A DNA stretch of 17,841 nt from DASRVA01 sp050732935. Its GTDB lineage: Bacteria > Gemmatimonadota > Gemmatimonadetes > JACCXV01 > JAHWKZ01. Below are positions 1 through 7,540 of this stretch, piece after piece. Each line of letters opens with the position of its first letter. The first letter of the stretch is position 1. The position numbers were made by a program, and so were the translations under genes. The stretch is taken from the NCBI GenBank assembly GCA_050732935.1, contig JBOHRW010000014.1, positions 1 to 17,841 on the forward strand, given 5' to 3'. A model generated the notes under the pieces. The model was not told where the DNA came from, did no database searches, and saw only the letters and a program-made list of their open reading frames with translations.

Positions 1-176
1 GGACCGTACAGCTCGACCCCCCAGAGCCGGCCGCCGCCCGCCTCGCTTGCTTGGCGCGCCGCCTCGAAGGCACGCCGCGCCTCGTCGAGGTCGATCGCCA
101 GCTCCTGAGCGTGCGCCAGGGTCGGTAGCTGGAGGAGGAAGGCGGCCGCGAGAACGAGTCGACGCGACAAGATCAT
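1..176 (-). CDS. secreted protein, N-terminal part only
   Basis: The gene runs off the left edge; 58 codons are visible. ATG at 176-174 is preceded by a strong GGGAGGAA Shine-Dalgarno about 10 nt upstream. The first ~23 residues are a classical signal peptide: a basic start (MILSRRLV), a hydrophobic core (AAAFLLQLP) and an AHA|Q cleavage site, so the product is exported. After it comes an acidic/Ala-rich helix and then LWGVELYGP. I recall that short motif from unannotated secreted proteins of Gemmatimonadota/Acidobacteria-type genomes, but I cannot give a function. It lies 22 nt downstream of the VOC gene on the same strand, so the two may be co-transcribed. Confidence 0.7.
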   Translation of the reverse strand, partial: MILSRRLVLAAAFLLQLPTLAHAQELAIDLDEARRAFEAARQASEAGGGRLWGVELYG

Positions 177-198
177 GAAAGCAAGTTCCTCCCTGCCG

Positions 199-606
199 TC
201 ACGAGCCCTCGGGTCGGTAGGTGCCGAAGCCCCACAGGTGACCCTCGAGATCCCGGACCGAGTACTCGCGGCCGCCATAGTCCGTATCCTGGATCTCCCG
301 GACGATCTCGGCCCCGGCCGCCTTCGCCCTCTCGTAGTGCGCGTCGACGTCGGCCACGTAGACGTAGATCCCCTGCTTCTCGGTCGCCCACGGGTTGTCC
401 TTTTCGTGGGTGCGGGCCGAGCCCAGCATGATGACGCCCGGGCCGAACCTCAGCTCCGCGTGGGCCACGGTCCCCTCCGCACCCGGCACGACCATCTGCT
501 CCTCGAAGCCGAACACCCGCTCCAGCCACTCGACCGCCGCCGGGCCGTCCTGGTAACGGAGGGCGGGGAAGATGTTGGGGGCTGCGTTGTGGGTGGGGGC
601 ATTCAT
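199..606 (-). CDS. VOC-fold protein (glyoxalase/bleomycin-resistance superfamily)
   Basis: The 135-residue product has the paired beta-alpha-beta-beta-beta layout of the VOC superfamily. Repeat 1 covers about residues 8-60 (FPALRYQDGPAAVEWLERVFGF, then HAELRFGPGVIMLG). Repeat 2 covers about 75-130 (IYVYVADVDAHYERAKAAGA, then YSVRDLEGHLWGFGTY). The RDLEGHLWGF ending is typical of PhnB/glyoxalase-like single-domain members of this length. Substrate cannot be assigned; many relatives are annotated only as VOC family proteins. ATG 606-604 has AGGAAAGAGG just upstream. A weak -10-like TATCAT lies at 663-658 with no convincing -35. Confidence 0.88.
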   Translation of the reverse strand: MNAPTHNAAPNIFPALRYQDGPAAVEWLERVFGFEEQMVVPGAEGTVAHAELRFGPGVIMLGSARTHEKDNPWATEKQGIYVYVADVDAHYERAKAAGAEIVREIQDTDYGGREYSVRDLEGHLWGFGTYRPEGS

Positions 607-855
607 GGGGATCCTCTTTCCTGTCTCATCGAATCCGGCGGCCTGGGCGGCATCCCAATGATAGCGGATCTGGGAGGAGGATGTAGGAGTCGGGTGGTTC
701 GCAGCGAGATCCTAGGAGGACAAGGGAGCCAAGGAGCCTGTACCCGGATGCGAAGGACCCGAACGACTCGAGGCGTATGGGTTCGAGGGAGGGCGGCTCG
801 TCAGCCAGGTTGCGGTATCGATCGCCCGGCGGTCGTGGTGGTCCGATCGGGGTTC

Positions 856-1110
856 TTAGGGGCTCTTGTCCTCGCGCGCCTGGCGCAAACCACCGCGGAT
901 GCGCTCAATCGCCTTTTCCCACGGGATTGCCGACGCGGGGTTCCTCTCATGTTCCGCCAGCCGACGCTCAAGCTCGACGATCTGCTCTTCGGCGAGCGGA
1001 ATAGCGTCGGAAGCGCCCTCTGTTTCCTCGACAATTGACTCCCAGATCTCCTCGATCAGCCGGAGTCGTTCGTCAACGCTGAGTTGTCGGAAATCAAGGA
1101 CGGATCTGTT
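856..1110 (-). pseudogene. RelB-like addiction-module antitoxin remnant, no start codon
   Basis: The minus-strand frame encodes VLDFRQLSVDERLRLIEE, then IWESIVEETEG, a mid-region Glu/Arg helix (EEQIVELERRLAEHERNP), and ends IRGGLRQAREDKSP. The pattern LSVDERLRLIEEIWESI is the hallmark of the 'putative addiction module component' family (TIGR02574), about 70-85 aa long. The position where Met is expected reads AAC AGA TCC GTC; the nearest in-frame ATG lies over 100 nt upstream in arginine-rich sequence antisense to the helicase remnant. Partners normally have a RelE/ParE toxin directly downstream; 607-855 holds none. I infer a broken antitoxin whose 5' end was lost at the junction near 1108-1113. 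Family identity is fairly sure; loss of function is inferred. Confidence 0.62.
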
Positions 1111-1112
1111 AG

Positions 1113-1876
1113 AACCCGGAGATCCTCGAGACCGCGGGCGAGGAGATGAATGCCCACTCCGGCGAGGAGTACCGTCAGGAGCTGCGGAAGGGGTTGATCG
1201 AACGCCGGGAGGAGATCGAGCGCCTGCCATGGGGGGCAGGATCTGGGTTCGCCGGCCTAAGCGAGGGTCACTTCTTCTGTGCGCGGATCGCGATCGGCCC
1301 TTCCTCCGGTTCGTCCCCGCAGATCCGGAGGAGACCCTGGTGACCGATACTCTGGGGTGTCTCAGGCTCGTCACCTGCGAGCCCGGAACCGAGCGCATTC
1401 TCTCAGAGGAGATGCACGACGGGGCCTATGTGGCCTGGGAACGTGCCCGGCAGGACATCTACAAAGCGTGGACGTTCGCGACCGATCCCAAGAATCTCCA
1501 GCCGAAGATCCGTCCCCTCTTCCGGCGGATCGCCGAGCATCTCCGACAGCACCCGCCCGCGGACATGACGCAGGAAGCGCTGGACCGGATTGTCGAGTCG
1601 GTCGAAGCTCCCTGGGGCATGCGCCACGAGCGGGCGTTGCGTGAGGAGTGGGACAGATTCGAGGAGGGGCGGATCGAGCCCGCGGTCCTGTCCGCGGCGC
1701 TCGTGGAGAAAATCCGTGAACTCGGGCTTCAGCCCTTCAAAGCGCCGGAGGCGCTGGATCCGATCGACGAGGAGGAGATCAAGCTCGTCTGCTGGATGGC
1801 GGTGACTGAGGGATCAGGCAGTGACGGGTCCTCGTTCAGGCTGGAAGGCGAGGATCAGCAATTGGAGATCCGATAG
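1113..1876 (+). pseudogene. C-terminal remnant of a large helicase-like protein, frameshifted
   Basis: Two frames join to one protein-like product. Frame A starts just after a stop at 1110-1112 (NPEILETAGEEMNAHSGEEY, then RQELRKGLIERREEIERLP) and reaches GHFFCARI near 1290. Frame B resumes at DRPFLRFVPADPEETLVTD and runs to TAG 1874-1876 (AYVAWERARQDIYKAWTFAT, NLQPKIRPLFRRIAEHLR, EEEIKLVCWMAV). A single indel near 1285-1300 explains the shift. The block WTFATDPKNLQPKIRP with the closing VCWMAV recalls the far C-terminus of large DEAD/SNF2-type helicases found in restriction and defence loci; this is memory, not a search. All helicase motor motifs are missing, so it is a 5'-truncated fossil of about 250 codons. 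Confidence 0.5.
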
Positions 1877-1889
1877 CGTGGATTCCAAT
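1861..1889. terminator. hairpin between helicase remnant and darG, possible bidirectional terminator
   Basis: ATTGGA (1861-1866) pairs with TCCAAT (1884-1889), and ATCC (1868-1871) pairs with GGAT (1880-1883). This gives a 10-bp stem with one bulged G (1867) and an 8-nt loop (1872-1879). The TAG stop of the plus-strand helicase remnant lies within the loop, and the darG stop is 16 nt to the right. Neither side has a clear T-run, so intrinsic termination is uncertain; the position between two convergent gene ends supports the role. Confidence 0.4.
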
Positions 1890-1904
1890 GCGCATTAGGC
1901 CTGA

Positions 1905-2945
1905 CTACGGAGAAAGCCAGCCGTTCTCTGCCAGAACACGTCGGGCAAGGAGAATCTGCTGGGGTGAGTAACGGCGCTTCCGGTCTGCCCAAGCATAGGT
2001 CCGGGTAACTATCTCCTCATCCGTCCCAGGACTCTCGTGCTTAGCGATCCAGTGAACAGTCGATAGAAGTTCTAACCCGAACGGTGTTTCGAAGCCCTCG
2101 ACAAGACCGGCAACTCTTTCGAATCGCGCCCGTGTATCGGGATGCGCTTGCAGAGAGGCCATCGCGTCAGTAGTTGCACCGGGGACGAGTTCCAGGCGCT
2201 TGTCAGGTGTTTCGCCCCCCTCACCATACCCCGATACATAGTGGCCTTCCACGGCTTGGAGAACGTGCCGCAGGTTCTCCGCGTAGGGACCATAAGAGGC
2301 TGCGACATACCGCAAACGCAAGGGCTCACCGGCCTCCTGCATGAAGTACATCAGCTTGTGCGCCTCAAGCAGCGACACAAAAGGATCCATGTGGCCAGCC
2401 AGGTAACGGTCGATTAGACCAATCAACGCAGCACGTCCTGGGGTCATCTCGGGCACCTTGCGAGGTCTCGCCTTCCGTCTTGGAGATTGAGCATCGTTCG
2501 GCTCAAAGACAACGACGCGCACGTGCGGTAATTGCTGCAAGGACTTATCAATGCGCGGACGCACCTCACTCCACTCCAGTCCACCGAGCCCGGAGCCGAG
2601 CGGCGGGACGGCAATCGAGCGAATGTCCCGGCTTCGGATCTCCTCAACCAAGGCTCCAAGACCGGTTTCGATGTCCTTCAGGCGGGCCCTGCCCCGCCAG
2701 TGCCGTTTGGTTGGAAAGTTGATGACGTAACGAGGGTTCGTGAGCTGTTCCGTCTCGAACACGAACATTCGGCCGGGTTCGAGCTCTCCGCGCAGGCAGG
2801 CTGCACGGTACGCCTTGAAGTTAGCTGGAAATGCCTCCTTGAACTGAAGCGCGATGCCCCGCCCCATGACCCCGACGCAGTTCACTGTGTTCACTAAAGC
2901 CTCGGCATCCTCGGCAAGAATATCACCCTTCTTGTATTCGATCAT
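1905..2945 (-). CDS. darG: DarG: macrodomain DNA ADP-ribosyl glycohydrolase antitoxin
   Basis: DarG reverses the DarT modification by removing ADP-ribose from DNA bases and also binds the toxin. The 346-residue product has an N-terminal macrodomain (about 1-155) with NTVNCVGVMGRGIALQFKEA at 19-38, FPTKRHWRG from 77 and PPLGSGLGGLEW. Asn22 and Lys80 match the positions known from Thermus DarG, Lys80 being the reported catalytic lysine. A basic linker (RRKARPRK) leads to the C-terminal DarT-binding region (about 170-346; LIDRYLAGHMDPFVSLLEAH, LRYVAASYGPYAENLRHVL). I chose ATG 2945-2943 because GGGAGG lies 7 nt upstream and the macrodomain begins at MIEYKKGDIL; an ATG at 3014 would overlap darT and add an unconserved leader. 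It follows darT by 16 nt, so the pair is one unit. Confidence 0.93.
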   Translation of the reverse strand: MIEYKKGDILAEDAEALVNTVNCVGVMGRGIALQFKEAFPANFKAYRAACLRGELEPGRMFVFETEQLTNPRYVINFPTKRHWRGRARLKDIETGLGALVEEIRSRDIRSIAVPPLGSGLGGLEWSEVRPRIDKSLQQLPHVRVVVFEPNDAQSPRRKARPRKVPEMTPGRAALIGLIDRYLAGHMDPFVSLLEAHKLMYFMQEAGEPLRLRYVAASYGPYAENLRHVLQAVEGHYVSGYGEGGETPDKRLELVPGATTDAMASLQAHPDTRARFERVAGLVEGFETPFGLELLSTVHWIAKHESPGTDEEIVTRTYAWADRKRRYSPQQILLARRVLAENGWLSP

Positions 2946-2961
2946 GGTCGCGCCTCCCAAC

Positions 2962-3612
2962 TCAAAAGTACCAGTCTGACTGGATTTCGACAGCGGGGCG
3001 ATGTGCTGCTTCACTCAGTAGCGCAGCCACCTCTACCTGAATATCTCTGGACAGAACCCCGATTCGCTCGACCAGTTCCCAAGGGAAGCTGCCGTGCACA
3101 AGAAACTCGGCCTGTTTCTTCTCCTTCACCTCTTCAGCGCGAAAGTCGCGTGCGGCAATTGCCGCCCAGTCGAGTTGATCCAGCTCTTCCAATTGGGATC
3201 GGAATTCCGCGTAGAATGCCCCAGCGTTCGACAACGAGAACGCCCAGCGCCGCCCACAATTCCCGGCCCAGTCGACAACCCTCCGCAGATCCGCCTCCAT
3301 GTGCACAATTGGCCCTTGGCCCTCGCGATAGGTCAATTCAGGGTGATTGGCGCGGTGAAGTACGTAAAGCATGATGGATCTAGGACAGAAGTAGAATGGC
3401 ACGTAGTCACCGACCTTCGTCCCTGGATGGGAGCCCAGCTCGAGACGCTCAACCCGCCGCTTCTTGATGCTGGACATGCCTATTGCCTCAGCCGGCCTTC
3501 CCTTGGTAACCATCTCCGCATCACATAAGAGTCCGCCGTCCTCTATTATGTCGCGCAAATTTCTCGCGTGTGTGATGTGATAGATCTTCGGATTTGCCGG
3601 AGGCGGAGTTAT
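2962..3612 (-). CDS. darT: DarT: DNA ADP-ribosyltransferase toxin, start codon uncertain
   Basis: DarT transfers ADP-ribose from NAD+ to bases in single-stranded DNA and blocks replication; DarTG systems also act in phage defence. The DUF4433/DarT hallmarks are present in order: PANPKIYHITH at the N-terminus, then LRDIIEDGGLLCDAEM, YVPFYFCPRSIMLYVLHRAN (with the PRS arginine), TYREGQGPIVHMEADL, and KKQAEFLVHGSFPWELVE with the presumed catalytic Glu, ending SDWYF. The conserved N-terminus is encoded only if translation starts at about 3612, where the frame reads ATT ATA ACT CCG: no standard start. The first standard start, TTG 3558, would delete the YHITH element. From ATA the product is 216 aa, a normal DarT length. 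The gene may use a near-cognate codon or have lost its ATG. Confidence 0.85.
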   Translation of the reverse strand: MTPPPANPKIYHITHARNLRDIIEDGGLLCDAEMVTKGRPAEAIGMSSIKKRRVERLELGSHPGTKVGDYVPFYFCPRSIMLYVLHRANHPELTYREGQGPIVHMEADLRRVVDWAGNCGRRWAFSLSNAGAFYAEFRSQLEELDQLDWAAIAARDFRAEEVKEKKQAEFLVHGSFPWELVERIGVLSRDIQVEVAALLSEAAHRPAVEIQSDWYF

Positions 3613-3617
3613 AATTT
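3608..3617 (-). promoter_or_regulatory. AT-rich element at the darT start, possible -10
   Basis: On the minus strand the bases read AAATTATAAC, a local AT island holding TATAAC (3613-3608). It coincides with the codons where darT should begin. If it is a -10 box, transcription would start near 3601 and exclude the expected N-terminal codons. The -35 is poor: TTGGAC at 3632-3627 is only 13 nt away, and GACCTT at the proper distance is weak. Transcription of darTG from the mutS side is equally possible. Confidence 0.25.
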
Positions 3618-3665
3618 GGCCTGCTCGTCCAAGGTCTAGGACATCTTCGGCTGGGAGCCTGCTTG

Positions 3666-6470
3666 CTAACCCTTGGGCTCTTCGAAAAGCCGCCGCCAGC
3701 GGTAGAGCCAGTCCAGGGCCTCCCGTGGGCTCACCGAGTCCAACTCAAGGCCGCGGAACTCCTCAACAATGGGATGCATCTCTGGTTCACCGAACAGCGT
3801 CATCTGATCCTGTGAGCGACGAGCCGGCTCCGGTGCCAGAGCCCCGGGAGCCAGCGACGGCACGTTGTCCGCACTCCATTCGCCCGCCTCGAGGTTGGCG
3901 AGGATCTCCTGAGCTCGCCCCACCACACGGTCCGGCAGCCCTGCCAGCCGCCCGACGTGGATGCCGTAGCTCCGATCCGAAGGGCCGGGGCTGACCCGCT
4001 TCACGAACACGATCTCCTCGCCATGCTCCGCGACTTCGACCTTGTAGTTCTTCACGCGCGGCAGGATCGACTCGAGCTCGGTGAGCTCGTGGTAATGCGT
4101 CGCGAACACGGTCAATGGATGCGCCGGCCCCTCGTGCAGCCACTCCGTCACCGCCCAGGCGATCGCCAGGCCATCGAACGTCGAGGTGCCACGGCCGATC
4201 TCATCCAGCAGGACCAGCGACCGGTCGGTGGCGTTGTGGAGGATGTTGGCGGTCTCGATCATCTCGACGAGGAACGTCGACTGGCCGCGGGCGAGGTTAT
4301 CGGAGGCGCCGACCCGGGTGAACAGCCGGTCCACAATGCCGAGCAGCGCCTTCTCGGCGGGCACCCATGAGCCCATCTGCCCGAGCACAGAGATGAGGCC
4401 GATCTGCCGGAGGTAGGTGGACTTCCCGCTCATGTTGGGGCCGGTCAAGATCACGACCTGGGTGACCTCGCCGTCCTCTCCTTCCGATCCCGCCCCGAGC
4501 CGCGTGTCGTTGGGGACGAACGACTCCCCCTCGAGCCACCGCTCGACGACGGGATGCCGGCCGCCCTCGATGAGAATACCGGGGTCGTCCGACATCGCGG
4601 GCCGGCTCCAGCCGTTTCGCGCGGCAACGTCGGCGAGCGCGGCAAGGACATCCACCTCGGCCAACGCCTCGGCGGTCGACTGGAGCCGAGCGGCGTGCTC
4701 CCCGACCCGGGAGCGCACCAGAGAGAACAACTCCGCCTCACGGGCCGCGATCCGCTCCTCGGCCCCCAGGATCTCGTTCTCGACCTCCTTGAGCTCGGGG
4801 GTCACGTAGCGCTCGCCGGTGGAGATCGTCTGCTTCCGGATCCAGGTGTCGGGGACCTTGGCGAGGTGCGTCTTGGTGACCTCGAGGTAATAACCGAACA
4901 CCTTGTTGAAGCCGACCTTGAGCGACGAGATACCGGTCCGGTCGCGCTCGGTCGCCTGGAGCTGCGCGATCCAGTCCTTGCCGTCGCGACGAGCGCTCCG
5001 GAAGCGGTCGAGCTCGGGGTCGTGGCCCTCGCGGATGACCGGACTCTCGCCGAGCGTGGCCGGCGGCTCGTCGACGATCGCCTCGTCGATCAGCGCGACG
5101 ACCTGAGGGTGACCGACAAGCGCCTCCACGAGCACAGCCCAGCGATCGCCGGGCGCATCGTCGGCGCCGTCCAGCAGACCTTGCCCCAGCCCCTCGATGA
5201 TCCCACGCACGACCGGCACGGCACGAAGCGTGTCCGCCAAAGCGACCAGGTCCCGCGGGACGGCGCGGCCCGACGCCGCGCGGCCAGCCAGCCGCTCCAG
5301 GTCATGCACACCGTCCAACGCGCCGAGCTTCTCCCGCGCGACGCCATCCTCGACCAGCGCCTCGATGGCCAGGTGCCGCTCGACGATGCGGGCCCGATCG
5401 GTCAGGGGCCGCGCCACCCACTGGCGGATCCGACGGGCGCCGGGCGCGGTCCGGGTCCGGTCGATCACGCCGAGCATGGTCGCCGCCTTCCCGCCGTCCC
5501 TCAGCGGCTCCAGGATCTCGAGGTTGGCGAGCGTGGCGTCGTCGATCGCCATGTGGTCGGCGGCGAGAAGCGGCCGCGGCGGCCGCAAACCAGCGACGGC
5601 CCCAGGCTGGACCTCCTCGACGTACTGGACGATTGCCCCACCGGCGCCGATCCCGATCGCGAAGTCGGCGAGCCCGAAGCCGTCCAGGCCGGCAACGCCG
5701 AACCGGCGGCAGAGATCAGCCCGGGCGGTCTCGATCTCGAACCGCCAGCCGTCGCGATAGGAAACAGGGAGGTCGGGCCGCCACTCCTTGACGGGGTCGA
5801 GCGCGCGCGGAGCGGCGATCAGATCCGCCGCGACGCCGACGTCCGGGCCGGCGACGTCGCCCCGCCACTCGCGCGGGACGAGGAGCTCAGCGGGCGAGAG
5901 GCGCTTGATCTCGGCGACCACCTGGTCGGCCGCGGGCTCGGCGACGCCGAACTCGCCGGTCGAGCAGTCGATCCAGGCGAGGCCGATCCGGTCCGGGTCC
6001 TGGCGGGGCCCGCCGGCCGCGCGACCCGAGGCGCTGCCGCGGGCCGGACCACGCCCGCCGACCGCGGTCACCGCCACCAGCCACGTGTTCCGCTTGCGGT
6101 CCAGCATCGCCTCGTCGAGCGGCGTCCCCGGCGTCACGACCTCGGTCACGCCGCGCTCGACGATCCCCTTCGCCTGCGACGGATCCTCGAGCTGCTCGCA
6201 GATCGCGACCTTGAAGCCCTTCTCGACCAGCTTCCTGACGTACCCATCGGCGGCCTTGATCGGGACGCCGGCCAGCGGCACCGTGGCCGCCGCGCCGTTG
6301 TTGCGCGAGGTCAAGGTCAGCCCCAGGACGCGCGCGGCCGTGACCGCGTCGTCGTAGAACATCTCGTAGAATTCGCCCATCCGGAAGAACAGGATGGCGT
6401 CCCGGTGCTGGGCCTTGATGCCCGAGTACTGGCGCATGAGGGGGGTGCCGGTCTTGGTCCTGGGGGTCAT
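3666..6470 (-). CDS. mutS: MutS DNA mismatch repair ATPase
   Basis: The full-length 934-aa MutS1 recognises base mismatches and small loops and recruits MutL in the cytoplasm. Domain I carries the mismatch-reading motif GEFYEMF at 32-38 (Phe34, Glu36). The clamp/lever region includes SSLKVGFNKVFGYYLEVTKT near 515-534. The ATPase has Walker A GPNMSGKST at 677-685, Walker B LVLLDE at 752-757, the signature GRGTSTFDG at 759-767 and the THYHEL motif near 791-796. A linker then holds QMTLF (889-893), a good beta-clamp-binding motif, and the tail ends DSVSPREALDWLYRW. ATG 6470 has CGGGAGCG upstream. A TTGACT hexamer at 6522-6517 is the best -35-like site, with no good -10. Its stop is 50-60 nt before darT on the same strand. 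No sign of decay. Confidence 0.98.
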   Translation of the reverse strand: MTPRTKTGTPLMRQYSGIKAQHRDAILFFRMGEFYEMFYDDAVTAARVLGLTLTSRNNGAAATVPLAGVPIKAADGYVRKLVEKGFKVAICEQLEDPSQAKGIVERGVTEVVTPGTPLDEAMLDRKRNTWLVAVTAVGGRGPARGSASGRAAGGPRQDPDRIGLAWIDCSTGEFGVAEPAADQVVAEIKRLSPAELLVPREWRGDVAGPDVGVAADLIAAPRALDPVKEWRPDLPVSYRDGWRFEIETARADLCRRFGVAGLDGFGLADFAIGIGAGGAIVQYVEEVQPGAVAGLRPPRPLLAADHMAIDDATLANLEILEPLRDGGKAATMLGVIDRTRTAPGARRIRQWVARPLTDRARIVERHLAIEALVEDGVAREKLGALDGVHDLERLAGRAASGRAVPRDLVALADTLRAVPVVRGIIEGLGQGLLDGADDAPGDRWAVLVEALVGHPQVVALIDEAIVDEPPATLGESPVIREGHDPELDRFRSARRDGKDWIAQLQATERDRTGISSLKVGFNKVFGYYLEVTKTHLAKVPDTWIRKQTISTGERYVTPELKEVENEILGAEERIAAREAELFSLVRSRVGEHAARLQSTAEALAEVDVLAALADVAARNGWSRPAMSDDPGILIEGGRHPVVERWLEGESFVPNDTRLGAGSEGEDGEVTQVVILTGPNMSGKSTYLRQIGLISVLGQMGSWVPAEKALLGIVDRLFTRVGASDNLARGQSTFLVEMIETANILHNATDRSLVLLDEIGRGTSTFDGLAIAWAVTEWLHEGPAHPLTVFATHYHELTELESILPRVKNYKVEVAEHGEEIVFVKRVSPGPSDRSYGIHVGRLAGLPDRVVGRAQEILANLEAGEWSADNVPSLAPGALAPEPARRSQDQMTLFGEPEMHPIVEEFRGLELDSVSPREALDWLYRWRRLFEEPKG

Positions 6471-6562
6471 TCGCTCCCGGGGATCATCTGAAACATCGCG
6501 TTCGAGTCGCTCGTAGAGTCAATCATTCCCCACCGACACCCGCCAGCCAAAGGAGAGACTTC

Positions 6563-7381
6563 GTGTCCGCTCTTCCGATCGTCCTGACCAGCATCCTCCT
6601 CCTCCGTCCTCTCCCCACGGTCACGTCCATCGCGCCCGACACCCTGGTCGAGGTCGGCGGGCACCGGCTCCACTTCGAGGTCCGCGAAGGCGCGCTCCCG
6701 ATCACGATCGTGTTGGAGGCGGGAGGGGGTGCCGACGGCTCGTCCTGGGCGTCCGTCCCCGATTCCCTGGCCAGCCGGACCGGCGCAACGATCGTGGTCT
6801 ACGACCGGGCCGGCCTGGGCGGCAGCGAGCTGGGCCCCACCGGGCTCACGCCCGAGGATGAGGTCCGGGACCTGCGCCAGGCCCTTGACGAGCTCGGGCT
6901 GTCGGCTCCGACCCTCATCGTGGCCCACTCCTACGGCGGGATGCTGGCGTTTCTCCATGCCGGGCTCTACCCGGATCAGGTCGTCGGGCTGGTCCTCGTC
7001 GACCCGATGAACGCCGTCTTCGCCAACGAGACCGGCGACTTCCTCCGATCCACCGTCCCCGACATCGACGAGCCCGAGAGCGACCACGAGCGGGTCATCG
7101 TCCGGATGAGGCGCACGTTCTCGGATCTCATCGCCAGAGTCGCCGAGCTGGAGCCCAGGCTCGAGATCCCCATCGTCCTCCTGACCGCCGGCGAACCCTG
7201 GTGGGGGCCGGAGGAGATCGACCGGGCGTGGCGCTGGAGTCATGAGGTCATCGCCAGCCGTTCGCCCGATCGGGAGCTCGTCGTCGCCGAGGGCTCCGAC
7301 CACGATGTGCCAAAGGAGCGGCCCGACCTGATCGTGGACGCGGTGACGCGAGTCATGGCCACGGTCGACAGAAGCGAATGA
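6563..7381 (+). CDS. alpha/beta hydrolase fold protein, probably exported
   Basis: This 272-residue hydrolase starts at GTG 6563 with AAAGGAGAG about 8 nt upstream. The N-terminus (LPIVLTSILLLRPLPTVTS) is a hydrophobic segment, so export or membrane anchoring is likely. The fold shows YDRAGLGGSE (oxyanion region), the nucleophile elbow AHSYGG with Ser123, a strand ending in VDP with Asp147, and a C-terminal GSDHDVP with His247. The usual acid after strand 7 is not obvious (LLTAGEPWW), so Asp147 or Glu211 may serve. The substrate is unknown; esterase/lipase-like chemistry is expected of the family. It diverges from mutS across 92 nt, and no partner gene follows in its direction. Confidence 0.88.
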   Translation: MSALPIVLTSILLLRPLPTVTSIAPDTLVEVGGHRLHFEVREGALPITIVLEAGGGADGSSWASVPDSLASRTGATIVVYDRAGLGGSELGPTGLTPEDEVRDLRQALDELGLSAPTLIVAHSYGGMLAFLHAGLYPDQVVGLVLVDPMNAVFANETGDFLRSTVPDIDEPESDHERVIVRMRRTFSDLIARVAELEPRLEIPIVLLTAGEPWWGPEEIDRAWRWSHEVIASRSPDRELVVAEGSDHDVPKERPDLIVDAVTRVMATVDRSE

Positions 7382-7540
7382 AGCGGCTTTCCGGGTCTTC
7401 GGGGTCACGGCGAACCTCGCGCGCGGAAACGGTCGATGGCTCTGGGATGAGAGGCTTCGAGCAAGCGCGCGTCGATGACCCGAAAACTACCGGGAGCGGG
7501 GCGGCCCCGCCAACGCGGCGAGTGACCGCTTCGCATCCGC

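Noticed and set aside
866..1112. Plus-strand extension in frame with the second half of the helicase remnant
   Set aside because: It is Ser/Arg-rich and antisense to the antitoxin remnant; the protein-like reading of the helicase before about 1290 is in a different frame.
1285..1300. Programmed ribosomal frameshift in the helicase-like reading
   Set aside because: No slippery heptamer or downstream pseudoknot is evident, and the gene has already lost its 5' part, so a decay indel is simpler.
2946..3014. Earlier ATG for darG adding 23 residues
   Set aside because: It would overlap the end of darT, the added residues are not part of the macrodomain, and the ATG at 2945 has a strong GGGAGG at the right distance.
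4554..6491. Long plus-strand open frame of about 645 codons
   Set aside because: It lies antisense to mutS, has Arg/Asp/Pro-rich composition with no recognisable domain, and arises from GC-rich codon bias on the opposite strand.
6467..7408. Minus-strand open frame of about 313 codons over the alpha/beta hydrolase
   Set aside because: The opposite strand encodes a hydrolase with a Shine-Dalgarno, signal segment and nucleophile motif; this frame has no domain features.
7382..7540. GC-rich inverted segments between the hydrolase and nucleotidyltransferase stops as terminators
   Set aside because: The pairings are short with poor loops and no T-run follows on either strand.
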